DNA of 64,000 nucleotides from Gammaproteobacteria bacterium (GTDB lineage Bacteria > Pseudomonadota > Gammaproteobacteria > Burkholderiales > Burkholderiaceae_C), in NCBI GenBank assembly GCA_018815325.1, contig JAHIYE010000011.1, positions 62,001 to 126,000 on the forward strand, read 5' to 3'. How positions within the stretch are numbered: the stretch's first letter is position 1; each line of letters opens with the position of its first letter. The notes beneath the pieces are model-generated. The model searched no databases. It was not told where the DNA came from and worked only from the letters and a program-made list of their open reading frames with translations. Positions 36,034 to 45,765 of this stretch are shown one piece after another. The translations under genes and the position numbers were made by a program.

Positions 36034-38424
36034 TTATTTTTCTGCGAGCTTGCGCCAGGTTTCCACCACAGAGTCCGGGTTCAGCGACATTGAGGTGATG
36101 CCCTGCTCTACCAGCCATTTGGCGAAGTCTGGATGATCGCTGGGTCCTTGACCACAGATACCCACATACTTGTTCTGCTTGCGGCAAGCCGTGATCGCAC
36201 GGGCCACCATGGCCTCCACCGCCGGGTCGCGCTCGTCGAAATCGGCGGCCAGCAACTCCAGCCCGGAATCACGGTCCAGCCCCAGGGTGAGCTGGGTCAG
36301 GTCGTTGGAGCCAATCGAGAATCCATCAAAGTACTCCAGGAACTCATCGGCCAGGATTGCATTGCTCGGCACTTCGCACATCATGATGATCTTGAGGCCG
36401 TCCACGCCACGCTTGAGACCCTGGTCGGCCAGCAGTTCCGTGACCTTTTTGGCCTGTCCCAGGGTGCGAACAAAAGGCACCATGAGTTCGACATTGGTAA
36501 GGCCCATTTCGTTGCGCACGCGCAGCATGGCTTCGCACTCCATGGCAAAAGCCTCGCGAAACTCGGCGCTGATATAGCGTGCCGCCCCGCGGAAGCCCAG
36601 CATAGGGTTCTCCTCATCGGGCTCGTAACGGCTGCCACCGATCAGCTTGCGGTACTCATTGCTCTTGAAGTCCGACAGCCGCACGATCACCGGCTTGGGC
36701 CAGAAGGCTGCGGCAATCGTGGCCACACCTTCAGCCACCTTGTCGACATAGAAGGCACGCGGCGAGGCATGGCCACGGGCGACCGACTCAACAGCCTTCT
36801 TGAGGTCGGCATCGATGTTCGGGTATTCGAGAATGGCCTTGGGATGAACGCCAATGTTGTTGTTGATGATGAATTCCAGCCGTGCCAGGCCGACACCGTG
36901 ATTGGGCAACTGGGCAAAGTCGAAAGCCAGTTGCGGGTTGCCGATGTTCATCGTGATCTTGATGTCGATCTCGGGCATCTCGCCGCGCTGGGTCTCGGTC
37001 ACTTCGGTCTCCAGCAGACCGTCATAGATGAAGCCGGTATCGCCCTCGGCGCAACTGACTGTCACGAGCGTACCGTCCTTGAGCAACTCGGTGGCATCCC
37101 CACAGCCCACGACGGCAGGAATACCCAGCTCGCGGGCAATGATGGCCGCGTGGCAGGTACGGCCGCCGCGGTTGGTCACGATGGCTGAGGCCCGTTTCAT
37201 CACAGGTTCCCAGTTGGGATCCGTCATATCGGTCACCAGCACATCGCCCGGCTTGACCTTGTCCATTTCGCTGACGTTTTCCACGAGACGCACCGGTCCG
37301 GTACCGATCTTCTGACCGATGGCACGTCCCTCGGCCAGCACCGTACCCTTGCCCTTTAGCTTGTAACGAAGCTCGGTGCCGTTGCTCTGGCTCTTCACTG
37401 TCTCTGGCCGGGCTTGCAGAATGTACAGTTGGCCGTCCTCGCCATCCTTGCCCCACTCGATGTCCATGGCGCGGCCATAGTGCTTCTCGATCACCAGCGC
37501 ATACTTTGCCAGTTGCTCGACATCGGCATCGGTCAGGGAATAGCGGTTGCGCTGCTCGGTGGGTACATCCACGGTCTTGACCAGCTTGCCGCCGGCCTTC
37601 TTTTCCTCCGGCGTGGAAAACACCATCTGGATCAGCTTGGAGCCCAGGTTGCGACGGATCACGGCACGCTTGCCTGCGCTGAGCATGGGTTTGTGGACAT
37701 AAAACTCGTCCGGGTTGACCGAGCCCTGCACCACGGTTTCACCAAGGCCATAGCTGGAGGTGATGAACACCACGTCCTCGAAACCGGATTCGGTATCGAT
37801 CGTGAACATCACGCCTGCGGCGCCCAGGTCAGAACGCACCATGCGCTGCACGCCAGCAGAGAGGGCCACGTCGGCATGGGCAAAGCCCTTGTGCACACGG
37901 TAGCTGATGGCGCGATCGTTGTAGAGGGAAGCAAAGACCTCCTTCATCTTGTGCAGCACCTCTTCGATGCCCACCACGTTCAGGAAGGTTTCCTGCTGGC
38001 CGGCAAACGAGGCATCCGGCAGGTCTTCTGCCGTGGCCGACGAGCGTACGGCGAAGGACGCATGGGGGTTGTCCTTGACCATGCGCGCGAATTCGGTTCG
38101 CATGGCCTTGTCCAGATCTGCCGGGAAGGGCTGCGCCTCCACCATGGCACGAATCTCGGCGCCGACCTTGGCCAGTTCCCTGACATCTTCGGTATCGAGT
38201 GCGTTGAGCTTCTCGTTGATGCGATCGTTCAGGCCTTCAAATGCCAGGAACGCTCGAAACGCATGGGCCGTGGTGGCAAAACCGCCGGGTACGCGCACGC
38301 CTTGCGGCAGTTGCGAGATCATCTCGCCGAGGCTGGCGTTTTTACCGCCAACGGCCTCGACATCGGTCATTCTCAGGTTTTCAAACGGTACGACCAGGGC
38401 GGTCGGGCTGAAAAGTGCAGACAT
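36034..38424 (-). CDS. ppsA: Phosphoenolpyruvate synthase
   Basis: This 796-residue protein has the N-terminal ATP-grasp domain ([12 protein letters not shown] near residue 25), the phosphohistidine domain with [21 protein letters not shown] in two pieces (catalytic His about residue 420) and the C-terminal PEP-binding barrel ending with [22 protein letters not shown] in two pieces. It makes PEP from pyruvate and ATP for gluconeogenesis. I chose the ATG at 38424 where the conserved protein begins. The divergent ppsR gene encodes its regulator. Confidence 0.97.
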   Translation of the reverse strand: MSALFSPTALVVPFENLRMTDVEAVGGKNASLGEMISQLPQGVRVPGGFATTAHAFRAFLAFEGLNDRINEKLNALDTEDVRELAKVGAEIRAMVEAQPFPADLDKAMRTEFARMVKDNPHASFAVRSSATAEDLPDASFAGQQETFLNVVGIEEVLHKMKEVFASLYNDRAISYRVHKGFAHADVALSAGVQRMVRSDLGAAGVMFTIDTESGFEDVVFITSSYGLGETVVQGSVNPDEFYVHKPMLSAGKRAVIRRNLGSKLIQMVFSTPEEKKAGGKLVKTVDVPTEQRNRYSLTDADVEQLAKYALVIEKHYGRAMDIEWGKDGEDGQLYILQARPETVKSQSNGTELRYKLKGKGTVLAEGRAIGQKIGTGPVRLVENVSEMDKVKPGDVLVTDMTDPNWEPVMKRASAIVTNRGGRTCHAAIIARELGIPAVVGCGDATELLKDGTLVTVSCAEGDTGFIYDGLLETEVTETQRGEMPEIDIKITMNIGNPQLAFDFAQLPNHGVGLARLEFIINNNIGVHPKAILEYPNIDADLKKAVESVARGHASPRAFYVDKVAEGVATIAAAFWPKPVIVRLSDFKSNEYRKLIGGSRYEPDEENPMLGFRGAARYISAEFREAFAMECEAMLRVRNEMGLTNVELMVPFVRTLGQAKKVTELLADQGLKRGVDGLKIIMMCEVPSNAILADEFLEYFDGFSIGSNDLTQLTLGLDRDSGLELLAADFDERDPAVEAMVARAITACRKQNKYVGICGQGPSDHPDFAKWLVEQGITSMSLNPDSVVETWRKLAEK

Positions 38425-38643
38425 GGGAAAGCTCCAGAAGTTAAAAACGGTTCTGTACGCCAGGCCCTGCTCTCTGGAAAGCAGGTAGCGCCCATGCAAG
38501 CAGCAAGACTTTGTCGTTGTTCTGGTAGGTCTGGGCTGAACATGGTGAAAAATCGGCTAAATTGACCTCTATTGTAGGCGCCCGCACGCAACGCCTTTGC
38601 CGTACCGGCAAAATAACGGCTTATCCGACTACTTGGCCCCGAC

Positions 38644-39465
38644 ATGCCCAACCGCACCGTATTTTTCATCTCCGATGGCACTGGCATCACGGCCGAAACC
38701 TTTGGCAATGCCATATTGGCCCAGTTTGAAATGAGTCCAAGGCACGTCCGCCTGCCCTTTATCGATACCGTGGACAAGGCGCATCAGGCGGTGCGCCAAA
38801 TCAACCACACGGCAGAAACCGAGGGCAAGAAGCCGATCGTGTTCACCACGCTTGTGAACATGGAAATTCTCAAAATCATCCAGGACACCTGCCAAGGCAT
38901 GCTGCTGGACATGTTCGGCACTTTTGTGCGACCGCTGGAACTGGAGCTGGAGATCAAGTCGAACCACCGCATTGGCCGCTTCAGTGACGTCAGCAAAAGT
39001 CAGGCCTACCACGACCGCATCGAGGCCATCAACTTTTCACTGGCGCATGACGACGGCCAGTCGAATCGCGACCTGGAGCAATCCGACGTGATTCTGGTGG
39101 GCGTCAGCCGTAGTGGCAAAACACCCACCTCGCTTTACCTGGCGATGCAGTATGGCCTCAAGGCCTCCAACTACCCCCTGATTCCCGAGGACTTCGAACG
39201 CCAGCATTTGCCGCCCGCCCTGGTGCCCCACCGCAGCAAGATTTTCGGCCTGACCATCAACCCTGAGCGCCTGAGCGAGATCCGCAACGAACGCCGCCCG
39301 AATTCTCGCTACGCATCGCTGGAAAACTGCCGCATGGAAGTGGCTGAGGCCGAGGCCATGATGCGGCGCTCCAGCATCCGCTGGCTGTCGACCACCACCA
39401 AATCCATCGAAGAGATCGCCACCACCATCCTGCAGGAGATCAGGCCCGAGCGGCTGGTGTACTGA
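38644..39465 (+). CDS. ppsR: PEP synthase regulatory kinase/phosphotransferase (DUF299)
   Basis: This 273-residue protein begins PNRTVFFISDGTGITAE and has the P-loop-like VGVSRSGKTPTSLYLA (about residues 152-167). The family both phosphorylates, using ADP, and dephosphorylates a threonine in PEP synthase next to its catalytic histidine. It is divergent from ppsA across a 219-base gap. Its 3' end overlaps the convergent DUF2325 gene by 26 bases. Confidence 0.96.
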   Translation: MPNRTVFFISDGTGITAETFGNAILAQFEMSPRHVRLPFIDTVDKAHQAVRQINHTAETEGKKPIVFTTLVNMEILKIIQDTCQGMLLDMFGTFVRPLELELEIKSNHRIGRFSDVSKSQAYHDRIEAINFSLAHDDGQSNRDLEQSDVILVGVSRSGKTPTSLYLAMQYGLKASNYPLIPEDFERQHLPPALVPHRSKIFGLTINPERLSEIRNERRPNSRYASLENCRMEVAEAEAMMRRSSIRWLSTTTKSIEEIATTILQEIRPERLVY

Positions 39466-39952
39466 GTAGGCCGGCCTGATCGGTCTCTTCGACCTCGGCA
39501 TGCGCAGAGACAGGTGAAGGGATGTCCAGTTCGACCAACACACAGGTCTTGCCCGTGCGACGGCACATCCCCTGCTCACGCCAGTAGTCGCCCTGGCTGA
39601 TGCATCCCGTTCGGCAGATCACCCAGTCGGCTGCATCCAGAAAGGGTTGCAAATCCTCGGTGCAGGACTCGTCGGAAAGCCAACGGCCCTTGCTGATCTG
39701 CAGTGCCGTGTCTCGAATGACGAGTTGCGCGCGCAGCAGGAAAAGTTCCTTTTGCAGCTGTGCCAGTTCCTGCGCGTGTGTACGGGCCATGCACGTCACA
39801 CGCTCTTGCACGCCCGCGAGCATGCGTACCAGCGCAGCATGCTCGCAGAGCACATCCGGGACGCTGGTGGACATGGCGGCCCCAGTCTCGCTTGGCCATG
39901 CGGGTTGACACATGACACCGTTTCTCAGCCTCGCTTGATCCACATCGGTCAC
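39440..39952 (-). CDS. DUF2325 domain protein
   Basis: This frame of up to 170 residues has a helical N-terminal half and a C-terminal DUF2325 domain with DWVICRTGCISQGDYWREQGMC in two conserved pieces and RRTGKTCVLVE. The biochemical role of DUF2325 is unknown; the conserved Cys and His-like positions suggest metal or redox use. Possible starts are at 39952, 39913 and 39874, and none has a clear ribosome site. It follows a small gene that faces bacterioferritin across a Fur-box-like site, so it may be part of an iron-controlled pair. Confidence 0.8.
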   Translation of the reverse strand: MTDVDQARLRNGVMCQPAWPSETGAAMSTSVPDVLCEHAALVRMLAGVQERVTCMARTHAQELAQLQKELFLLRAQLVIRDTALQISKGRWLSDESCTEDLQPFLDAADWVICRTGCISQGDYWREQGMCRRTGKTCVLVELDIPSPVSAHAEVEETDQAGLLSTPAARA

Positions 39953-39968
39953 CTGCTTGTCATTTGGT

Positions 39969-40283
39969 TTATTGGACAGCTTTGGGACTGTTGTGCCACT
40001 GATGCTGCTCCCTGTCTTGCCCCTGCATGCCTTGCACCAGCTGGGTTTGCTGCTGCCAGCGACCGCGCAGGTTCCTGATCATGGTCTTGAAGGAGCCTGA
40101 TAGCGCGGAGAGTTCCGACAGGCTGCCCAGGTTGGATACGATTTTCCCCGCGAACAGCTCCCGCTGTTCGGCGCTACTGGTCTGAATATGCGCCGTCATC
40201 AAAGCCAGCGTCCCAGCCAGCAAGGCTTCTGCACATGGCATGGTGTATTCCTCATCCTGTTTGAAACAGCATGGTGCGCTCAT
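39969..40283 (-). CDS. Small protein of unknown function, possibly iron-regulated
   Basis: This 104-residue protein begins MSAPCCFKQDEEYTMPC and then forms amphipathic helices ending in a Gln-rich tail. The ATG at 40283 has a strong AAGGAGA site; the longer upstream frame runs through the promoter region and is not coding. I do not recognise the family, though the N-terminal Cys-Cys and further Cys at residue 17 are notable. It lies 16 bases before the DUF2325 gene and shares an upstream region with bacterioferritin on the other strand. Confidence 0.75.
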   Translation of the reverse strand: MSAPCCFKQDEEYTMPCAEALLAGTLALMTAHIQTSSAEQRELFAGKIVSNLGSLSELSALSGSFKTMIRNLRGRWQQQTQLVQGMQGQDREQHQWHNSPKAVQ

Positions 40284-40404
40284 GAAGTTCTCCTTTGCAT
40301 AGTCAGGCCGTACCAGCACCCTGCACGGGTCGCGGGCGATTGCCCTACGTAGCCCGAGCCAGAGTCTCAGGCACGCCGTAAAGGCAAAACTTGAAGTCAA
40401 GTAT

Positions 40405-40423
40405 ATGCGAACGATTCTCATTT
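40405..40423. promoter_or_regulatory. Fur-box-like site between bfr and the divergent small gene
   Basis: ATGCGAACGATTCTCATTT resembles the betaproteobacterial Fur box (AATGCGAATGATTCTCATTT type) with about two differences. It lies 139 bases before the bfr start and 121 bases before the opposite gene, so it could control either or both. Confidence 0.65.
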
Positions 40424-40561
40424 GCAACTTATTAATTGCCATAGCTACAAATGAATGGGGTCTTGCCTTGAGAACAGGTCCGGAGGTCGTCAATTTCAAA
40501 TCAGCAGCCATGCACTTCGCAAATGTGGACAATCAAACGATTGCAACAAGGAGAAACCAAC

Positions 40562-41038
40562 ATGAAAGGTGACGCCAAAGTCATTTCCCACCTTCAGGCC
40601 CAGCTCAAGAACGAGCTGACCGCCATCAACCAGTATTTCCTGCACTACCGCATGCTCAAGCACTGGGGGCTGGACAAACTGGCCAAGAAGGAATACGACG
40701 AGTCCATGGGCGAGATGAAGCATGCCGACCAGTTGATGGACCGCATCTTCATGCTCGACGGCCTGCCCAATCTGCAGGATCTGGCCAAGATCAATGTGGG
40801 TGAAGACGTGCCCGAAATCCTGGCCTGCGACCTCAAGGCCGAACAAGGCGCGCAAGCCACCATCAAGGACGGCATCGCCCACTGCGAAAGCGTGCGCGAC
40901 TACGTGTCGCGCGACCTGCTGCAAGGCATTCTGGACGATACCGAGGAGCACATCGACTTCCTCGAAACCCAGATCGAATTGCTGGAAAAGGTGGGCCTGC
41001 AGAACTACCTGCAAAGCCAGATGGGCGAGTTGAGCTGA
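40562..41038 (+). CDS. bfr: Bacterioferritin
   Basis: This 158-residue four-helix protein matches E. coli Bfr closely (MKGDAKVISHLQAQLKNEL, GLPNLQDLAKINVGEDV). Heme ligand Met52 and ferroxidase residues Glu18, Glu51 and His54 are in place. It stores iron as a ferric mineral in a 24-mer. The ATG at 40562 has AAGGAG upstream. bfd, whose product releases the iron, is encoded 4.7 kb away in the same iron island. Confidence 0.97.
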   Translation: MKGDAKVISHLQAQLKNELTAINQYFLHYRMLKHWGLDKLAKKEYDESMGEMKHADQLMDRIFMLDGLPNLQDLAKINVGEDVPEILACDLKAEQGAQATIKDGIAHCESVRDYVSRDLLQGILDDTEEHIDFLETQIELLEKVGLQNYLQSQMGELS

Positions 41039-41115
41039 TCCCGCTCTAGTGCAGGGGGAGGCACCCTCTGCAACTGCCTGCGCTCGCGCACAGCGTCAGG
41101 CCGTCAACTACGGGA

Positions 41116-41151
41116 GCAGCACTCGCCTGCCCACATGCAGGCGAGTGCTGC
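41116..41151. repeat. Perfect 15-base-stem hairpin downstream of bfr
   Basis: GCAGCACTCGCCTGC and GCAGGCGAGTGCTGC are exact complements around CCACAT. It lies 77 bases after the bfr stop codon. No T run follows, so it is not a standard terminator; it may stabilise the bfr mRNA end or terminate with help. Confidence 0.6.
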
Positions 41152-41433
41152 AAATGCCCAGCCTCCTTTCCTTGCCCCTCTCCTTGCCCGCGTAATCCAA
41201 CCCGTGTCCTCCTGGCAGCCGCGCCCTTCAGGCTGGCTGCCACTTTCCTCCCTGCACGCATTGCATCAACTGTCTGCCCATGGGCACGGCAAGTTGGCAT
41301 CGGGCAAACCGCCCAGATAAACGCACTCCCGCATCTTGCTCGGCAGATCAATTGCCGCAGTCTTGCAGCGGCATCCAGTCCTTCAAACACGCCGCCTTAA
41401 GCCAACAGCAAAAATAATTTACGCAATAGACAC

Positions 41434-41453
41434 AAATGAGATTGATTCGCATT
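41434..41453 (+). promoter_or_regulatory. Fur-box-like site upstream of the siderophore receptor
   Basis: AAATGAGATTGATTCGCATT is almost the same as the site before bfd (45708-45727), differing mainly at one central base. It lies 105 bases before the receptor start codon, consistent with iron repression of the three-gene operon. Confidence 0.75.
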
Positions 41454-41557
41454 AGAATTCTCTAGAGTTATTTCCTATTTCAAGCCAGCAGCGCCTTGCC
41501 ATCCAGGATGGCGACCGGTTGTAGCCAGCCACACAACTTTTTAGTCAAGGCGCAACC

Positions 41558-43798
41558 ATGTCCAAACGTAGAAATATCAATCAAAAAACACTGCTAAGCC
41601 AGGTAAAACAAGCGCAAGCAGCTCATAAATCGATAGCACCTGCCGCACTGCTTCCGCTCGGTGCCATGCTATTGGCAGGCTCCATGAATGTGATGGCGCA
41701 GCAGGCCGGCCAGGAAAGCGGCAAAACACTGGCCACCGTAGAGGTCAAGGAGAAAGCTGAAACACCCGAAGCCAAGACCTCGCTGAGAGCCACGGAAACC
41801 ACCCTTGGCAAAGGCTCGCAGAAACTGCGCGACATCCCGCAATCCATCACCGTGGTCACCGAGCGCCTGATGGATGACCGGAACTACGATGACTTCAGGG
41901 AAGTCCTGCACAGCACCGCCGGCGTAACCTTCCAGGCCGGCGAAACGGGTGAAGAGGACATCCGCCTGCGTGGCTTCTCGCTCGTACAGGCCGGCGATAT
42001 TTATGTGGACGGCCTGCGTGACGCCTCCATCTATGAGCGCGACACCTTCAACTACGACCGCGTCGAAGTGCTCAAGGGTTCTGCTTCCATGCTGTTTGGT
42101 CGCGGCTCCACTGGGGGTGTGGTCAACCAGGTCAACAAGCAGCCCTACCTCATGACCTCTCACGAAGTCAAAACCACCGTGGGCACAGGCAACGAACAGC
42201 GTCTCACCGGGGACTTCAACTTCAAGACTGGAGAAAACGCAGCATTTCGCTTGAATGTGATGACGAATGAAGCCGACAACTATGGCGCCAAGGTCAGCAA
42301 GAAAGGGGTTGCACCAACTTACCGCTGGGGTATTGGCACGGCAGACGAATTCTCCGCAGGCCTATACCACCTTGAATACGATAACCGGCCAAACTACAAC
42401 CACCCCTGGATCCTGAGTGACGGACAGTTGCAGCCGACGCTTGAAGCAAAAAATTTCTATGGCCTGAACAGCGACTACAACCGTGGCAAAGCCACCTATG
42501 GCACGTTGAGCCATATTCACCGTTTCACGGACAGTGGCGAACTCAAGACCACGCTACGCCACGGCATTTACGCGCGCGACCTGTGGTCCAGTGTGATCAG
42601 ATTTCAAACGACCCCGACCTCGGTTAGCGACATCACGCCAGATACGGTTCTGACGCGGCAGCAAAAAGGCCGCGTCGCCTTCAGCACCACAACGCTGCTT
42701 CAAAGCGACTACAGCGACAACTTTGTCTGGATGGGCAAGAAACACAAGCTGATCACCGGCGTGGATTTTTCCAATGAAGATGCCCTGCGCAATAACAACT
42801 TCTCTGGTGGTAGCACCAGCCTGACCACAACGGTGGGCACGCCATTTGACGGTGACTCACGGCTGGACCTGCGTGGCGATGCCCAGATGAACAAGTTCAA
42901 CGCCCGCACACTGGGGGTGTACGCGCAAGATACGCTTGAGTTGACGCCCACGATCAAACTGATCGGCGGTTTGCGTAACGACAATTTCAATGCCAACTAC
43001 CTGACGGCTGCCGGCGTCAGCTTCGACCGCTCCGATAACCTGTGGAGCCCACGCTTGGGCGCGCTGTACCAACCCAGTGACGTGGAATCCTTCCATGTGT
43101 CCTACGGCTCCTCCTACAACACTTCGGGCGATACCTATCAGTTTGGCGTAGGGGGTCCGAATTCGAAGGATGCCAACACCCCGGCCGAGCAAAGTCGCAA
43201 TTTCGAAATTGGTAGCAAGCGGGACCTGTTCGATCGGAAGCTCTCGCTGTCAACCTCGGTGTTTTATACGGAGAAATACAACGAGCGCAATACCGACCCT
43301 GACACGGCGGCAACCCAGCAACTGCTATCTGGCAAACGCCATGCCAAAGGTGTGGACGTCGACATCGCAGGGCGCATTTCCCCGAAGTGGGATGCTTTCC
43401 TGTCCTGGACCTGGATTCCCGAGGCCCGTATCGACGTGAGCAATGTTGCACTCAATGCTGCCGGCACAGGAGCCCAGGTGCAAGGTGACCGGCCGGGCCT
43501 GACACCCAAACACAGTGCCAGCCTGTGGACCACCTACCGCCTGACACCCAAGCTGCGTATTGGTGGTGGACTCAACTACCGCGGCGAGCAAAATCCGGAA
43601 GGCGCACGCCACGTCACGGCGCAGGCCTTCACCACCTTGGACGTGATGGCCGAATACACGATCAACGAGAAGACATCTCTCAAGCTCAACATCACCAACC
43701 TGACCGACAAGTTGTATGCCGATTCGCTGTACCGGGGGTTCTACAGCCCTGGCGCGGCGCGATCCATCCAGATGGCGCTCAAACTCATGTTCGACTGA
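41558..43798 (+). CDS. TonB-dependent catecholate-type siderophore receptor (Fiu-like)
   Basis: This 746-residue outer-membrane receptor has a signal peptide with a probable cleavage after VMA at residue 47, a plug domain (about 60-210, with KLRDIPQSITVVTERLM and VEVLKGSASMLFGRGSTGG) and a beta-barrel ending LMFD. The plug sequence resembles Fiu, which imports catecholate iron complexes. The segment for residues about 10-28 matches the interspersed repeat of this window, making the leader unusually long. It is followed by a PiuC-type gene, the standard companion of Fiu/PiuA receptors, and preceded by a Fur-box-like site. Confidence 0.93.
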   Translation: MSKRRNINQKTLLSQVKQAQAAHKSIAPAALLPLGAMLLAGSMNVMAQQAGQESGKTLATVEVKEKAETPEAKTSLRATETTLGKGSQKLRDIPQSITVVTERLMDDRNYDDFREVLHSTAGVTFQAGETGEEDIRLRGFSLVQAGDIYVDGLRDASIYERDTFNYDRVEVLKGSASMLFGRGSTGGVVNQVNKQPYLMTSHEVKTTVGTGNEQRLTGDFNFKTGENAAFRLNVMTNEADNYGAKVSKKGVAPTYRWGIGTADEFSAGLYHLEYDNRPNYNHPWILSDGQLQPTLEAKNFYGLNSDYNRGKATYGTLSHIHRFTDSGELKTTLRHGIYARDLWSSVIRFQTTPTSVSDITPDTVLTRQQKGRVAFSTTTLLQSDYSDNFVWMGKKHKLITGVDFSNEDALRNNNFSGGSTSLTTTVGTPFDGDSRLDLRGDAQMNKFNARTLGVYAQDTLELTPTIKLIGGLRNDNFNANYLTAAGVSFDRSDNLWSPRLGALYQPSDVESFHVSYGSSYNTSGDTYQFGVGGPNSKDANTPAEQSRNFEIGSKRDLFDRKLSLSTSVFYTEKYNERNTDPDTAATQQLLSGKRHAKGVDVDIAGRISPKWDAFLSWTWIPEARIDVSNVALNAAGTGAQVQGDRPGLTPKHSASLWTTYRLTPKLRIGGGLNYRGEQNPEGARHVTAQAFTTLDVMAEYTINEKTSLKLNITNLTDKLYADSLYRGFYSPGAARSIQMALKLMFD
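41584..41638 (+). repeat. Interspersed repeat, copy 3, inside the receptor leader sequence
   Basis: The segment runs from an A-rich start through CTAAGCC to CAAGCGCAAGCAGCT and ends ATCGATAGCA. The CAAGCGCAAGCAGCT core is what I recall as typical of this Comamonadaceae repeat. Here it is part of the coding sequence. Confidence 0.55.
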
Positions 43799-43846
43799 TA
43801 TCCCCCTAGCCAGAGAGGCCGGTAACCCCGGCCCCCAGCCAACACC

Positions 43847-44530
43847 ATGCTGATACACCTGAAAAATGTCCTGAGCCCCGATGAGTTGCAACAGGCCCGT
43901 GCAACCCTCCATGGCGCGCACTGGGTCGATGGCAACTCGACTGCGGGCGCTCAGGCCGTACAGGTCAAGAACAACGAACAGTTGCCCCAGGGCGGCGAAG
44001 CGGCGAAAACACTCCAGGCCCTGCTCCTGCAGGCCCTCAACCGGCATGCCCTCTTCTTCTCGGCTGCCTTGCCCAAGAAAATTTTCAACCCGCTGTTCAA
44101 CCGCTACAGCGGGGACAGCAACCACTACGGCCCGCATATCGATGGTGCCGTGATGCATTCACGCAGCGACCAGCAACGTGTGCGCACCGATGTGAGCTGC
44201 ACGCTGTTTCTGTCGGAGCCGAGTGAATACGAAGGCGGCGAACTCTGCATCGAGGACAGCTATGGCCCCCAGCAGATCAAGTTCCCTGCGGGTGACATGG
44301 TGCTCTATCCCGGCACCAGCCTGCACCAGGTCCGGCCTGTGACACGGGGCCAGCGTCTGGCCAGTTTCTTCTGGGTCGAAAGCATGGTACGCAGCGACGA
44401 GCAGCGGCGCCTGCTGTATGAACTCGACATGAGCCTGCTGCGGCTGCGCCATCGCCATGGCGAAACCGCAGAAACCACCACGATCACCGGCACTTACCAT
44501 AACCTCTTGCGGATGTGGGCCGACACATGA
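43847..44530 (+). CDS. piuC: Fe(II)/2-oxoglutarate-dependent dioxygenase PiuC (YbiX family)
   Basis: This 227-residue PKHD-type hydroxylase has the metal motif HID in [11 protein letters not shown], the second histidine in [13 protein letters not shown] and the 2-oxoglutarate arginine in the same segment. YbiX/PiuC proteins accompany catecholate receptors and are thought to modify the siderophore or receptor pathway; the exact reaction is not settled. It begins 48 bases after the receptor and overlaps the next gene by four bases. Confidence 0.95.
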   Translation: MLIHLKNVLSPDELQQARATLHGAHWVDGNSTAGAQAVQVKNNEQLPQGGEAAKTLQALLLQALNRHALFFSAALPKKIFNPLFNRYSGDSNHYGPHIDGAVMHSRSDQQRVRTDVSCTLFLSEPSEYEGGELCIEDSYGPQQIKFPAGDMVLYPGTSLHQVRPVTRGQRLASFFWVESMVRSDEQRRLLYELDMSLLRLRHRHGETAETTTITGTYHNLLRMWADT

Positions 44531-45666
44531 GCGGGCGAGCCACTGCCGTGCGACAAACCGTGCCCTCCAGCATCGTCTCGCTGGCCGACCATGAGTCTCA
44601 CGCACGCACAGTGCTGGACGAGAATGCCTGGGCCTATTTCGCAGGCGGTGCCGCTGATGAGATCACGCTGCGTGCCAACCGGTCGGCCTGGGATGCACTG
44701 CAACTGGTTCCCCGCGTACTGCAGCCCCTGGCCGGTGGTCACACGCGGCTACAGCTCCTGGGTCGCACATTGGCTCACCCCATCCTGCTCGCCCCGGTGG
44801 CCTACCAGAAACTGGCGCACCCGGACGGTGAAATTGCCACCGCCCACGCTGCGGCTGCACTGGGCGCAGGCATGGTGCTGAGCACACAGGCCAGCGTGCC
44901 ACTGGAGGCCGTGGCCCGCATCGTGCTCGCAGACGCGGGCCGTGGCCCGCTGTGGTTTCAGCTCTATCTGCAGCATGACCGGGGCTTTACTCGCGAACTG
45001 GTGCAGCGCGCCGAGCAGGCGGGCTATGAAGCACTGGTGTTGACCGTAGATGCCCCAACCAGCGGTGCACGTGACCGGGAACGACGTGCCGGGTTTCGTC
45101 TGCCCCCGGGCATTACCGCCGTCAACCTTGCCGGTTTGCCCCCTGTTCCAGCTGAGGCGCTTCAAGCAGGACAGAGCGCCTTGTTCGACGGCCTGCTGCG
45201 CCAGAACCCTACCTGGGCGGATGTCGAGTGGCTGCAGTCAGTGACTCGGCTGCCGGTACTCATCAAAGGCGTGTTGCATGAAGACGATGCGCGGCAAGCG
45301 GCCCGGCTGGGGCTGGCCGGCATCATTGTCTCCAACCATGGTGGCCGCACACTGGACACGACGATCTCCACCGCCTGCGCCCTGCCAGACATCGTGCAAG
45401 CCGTCCATGGCAGCTTGCCAGTGCTGGTGGATGGCGGCATACGCCGCGGCACCGATGTGCTTAAGGCTATTGCACTGGGCGCCACGGCTGTGCTGGCAGG
45501 ACGACCCTGCGTCTTTGGGCTCGCCAATGCAGGCGCCGTGGGCGTGGCCCATGTGCTGCGCCTGCTGCGCGACGAACTCGAGATTGCCATGGCCTTGTGC
45601 GCTTGCGCTGAACTCCACCAGGTTTCTTCCGCACTGTTGCGGCAGAAACCTGGGGCCGGGACTTGA
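44527..45666 (+). CDS. FMN-dependent alpha-hydroxy-acid oxidase/dehydrogenase in the siderophore operon
   Basis: This 379-residue TIM-barrel flavoprotein carries the family signatures: [50 protein letters not shown], the catalytic SNHGGRTLD (His as base) and [17 protein letters not shown]. Relatives oxidise lactate, glycolate or mandelate to the keto acid. Its ATG overlaps the piuC stop codon (ATGA), so it belongs to the receptor operon. Its substrate there is unknown; a hydroxy-acid part of a siderophore is one idea. A Fur-box-like site and bfd follow. Confidence 0.92.
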   Translation: MSGRATAVRQTVPSSIVSLADHESHARTVLDENAWAYFAGGAADEITLRANRSAWDALQLVPRVLQPLAGGHTRLQLLGRTLAHPILLAPVAYQKLAHPDGEIATAHAAAALGAGMVLSTQASVPLEAVARIVLADAGRGPLWFQLYLQHDRGFTRELVQRAEQAGYEALVLTVDAPTSGARDRERRAGFRLPPGITAVNLAGLPPVPAEALQAGQSALFDGLLRQNPTWADVEWLQSVTRLPVLIKGVLHEDDARQAARLGLAGIIVSNHGGRTLDTTISTACALPDIVQAVHGSLPVLVDGGIRRGTDVLKAIALGATAVLAGRPCVFGLANAGAVGVAHVLRLLRDELEIAMALCACAELHQVSSALLRQKPGAGT

Positions 45667-45707
45667 GCCTGCAAACGTTTCAAAATTTATTTCATCAGAC
45701 ATATTGC

Positions 45708-45733
45708 AAATGAGATGGATTCGCATTTATAAT
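45708..45733 (+). promoter_or_regulatory. Fur-box-like site overlapping the bfd promoter
   Basis: AAATGAGATGGATTCGCATT (45708-45727) is followed directly by TATAAT at 45728-45733, a perfect -10. Fur bound here would block RNA polymerase. The bfd start codon is 33 bases further on. Confidence 0.75.
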
Positions 45734-45765
45734 GAGTACATCAACCACCTATCAGACTCATTGCC

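Larger units (their letters stand above)
41039..41557. other. 519-base gap between bfr and the TonB receptor gene
   Basis: No convincing gene is seen. It holds a strong hairpin at 41116-41151 and, closer to the receptor gene, a Fur-box-like site at 41434-41453. A 114-codon minus-strand frame (41046-41390) has a shadow-like composition and no family features. Confidence 0.65.

Noticed and set aside
40432-40460. ATAGCTACAAATGAATGG upstream of bfr, resembling a repeat end
   Set aside because: The A-rich start and CTAGCCC block are missing, so it is at most a remnant.
41046-41390. A 114-codon minus-strand frame in the bfr-receptor gap
   Set aside because: No ribosome site, Ala/Arg/Gly-rich shadow-like composition, and it covers the perfect hairpin.
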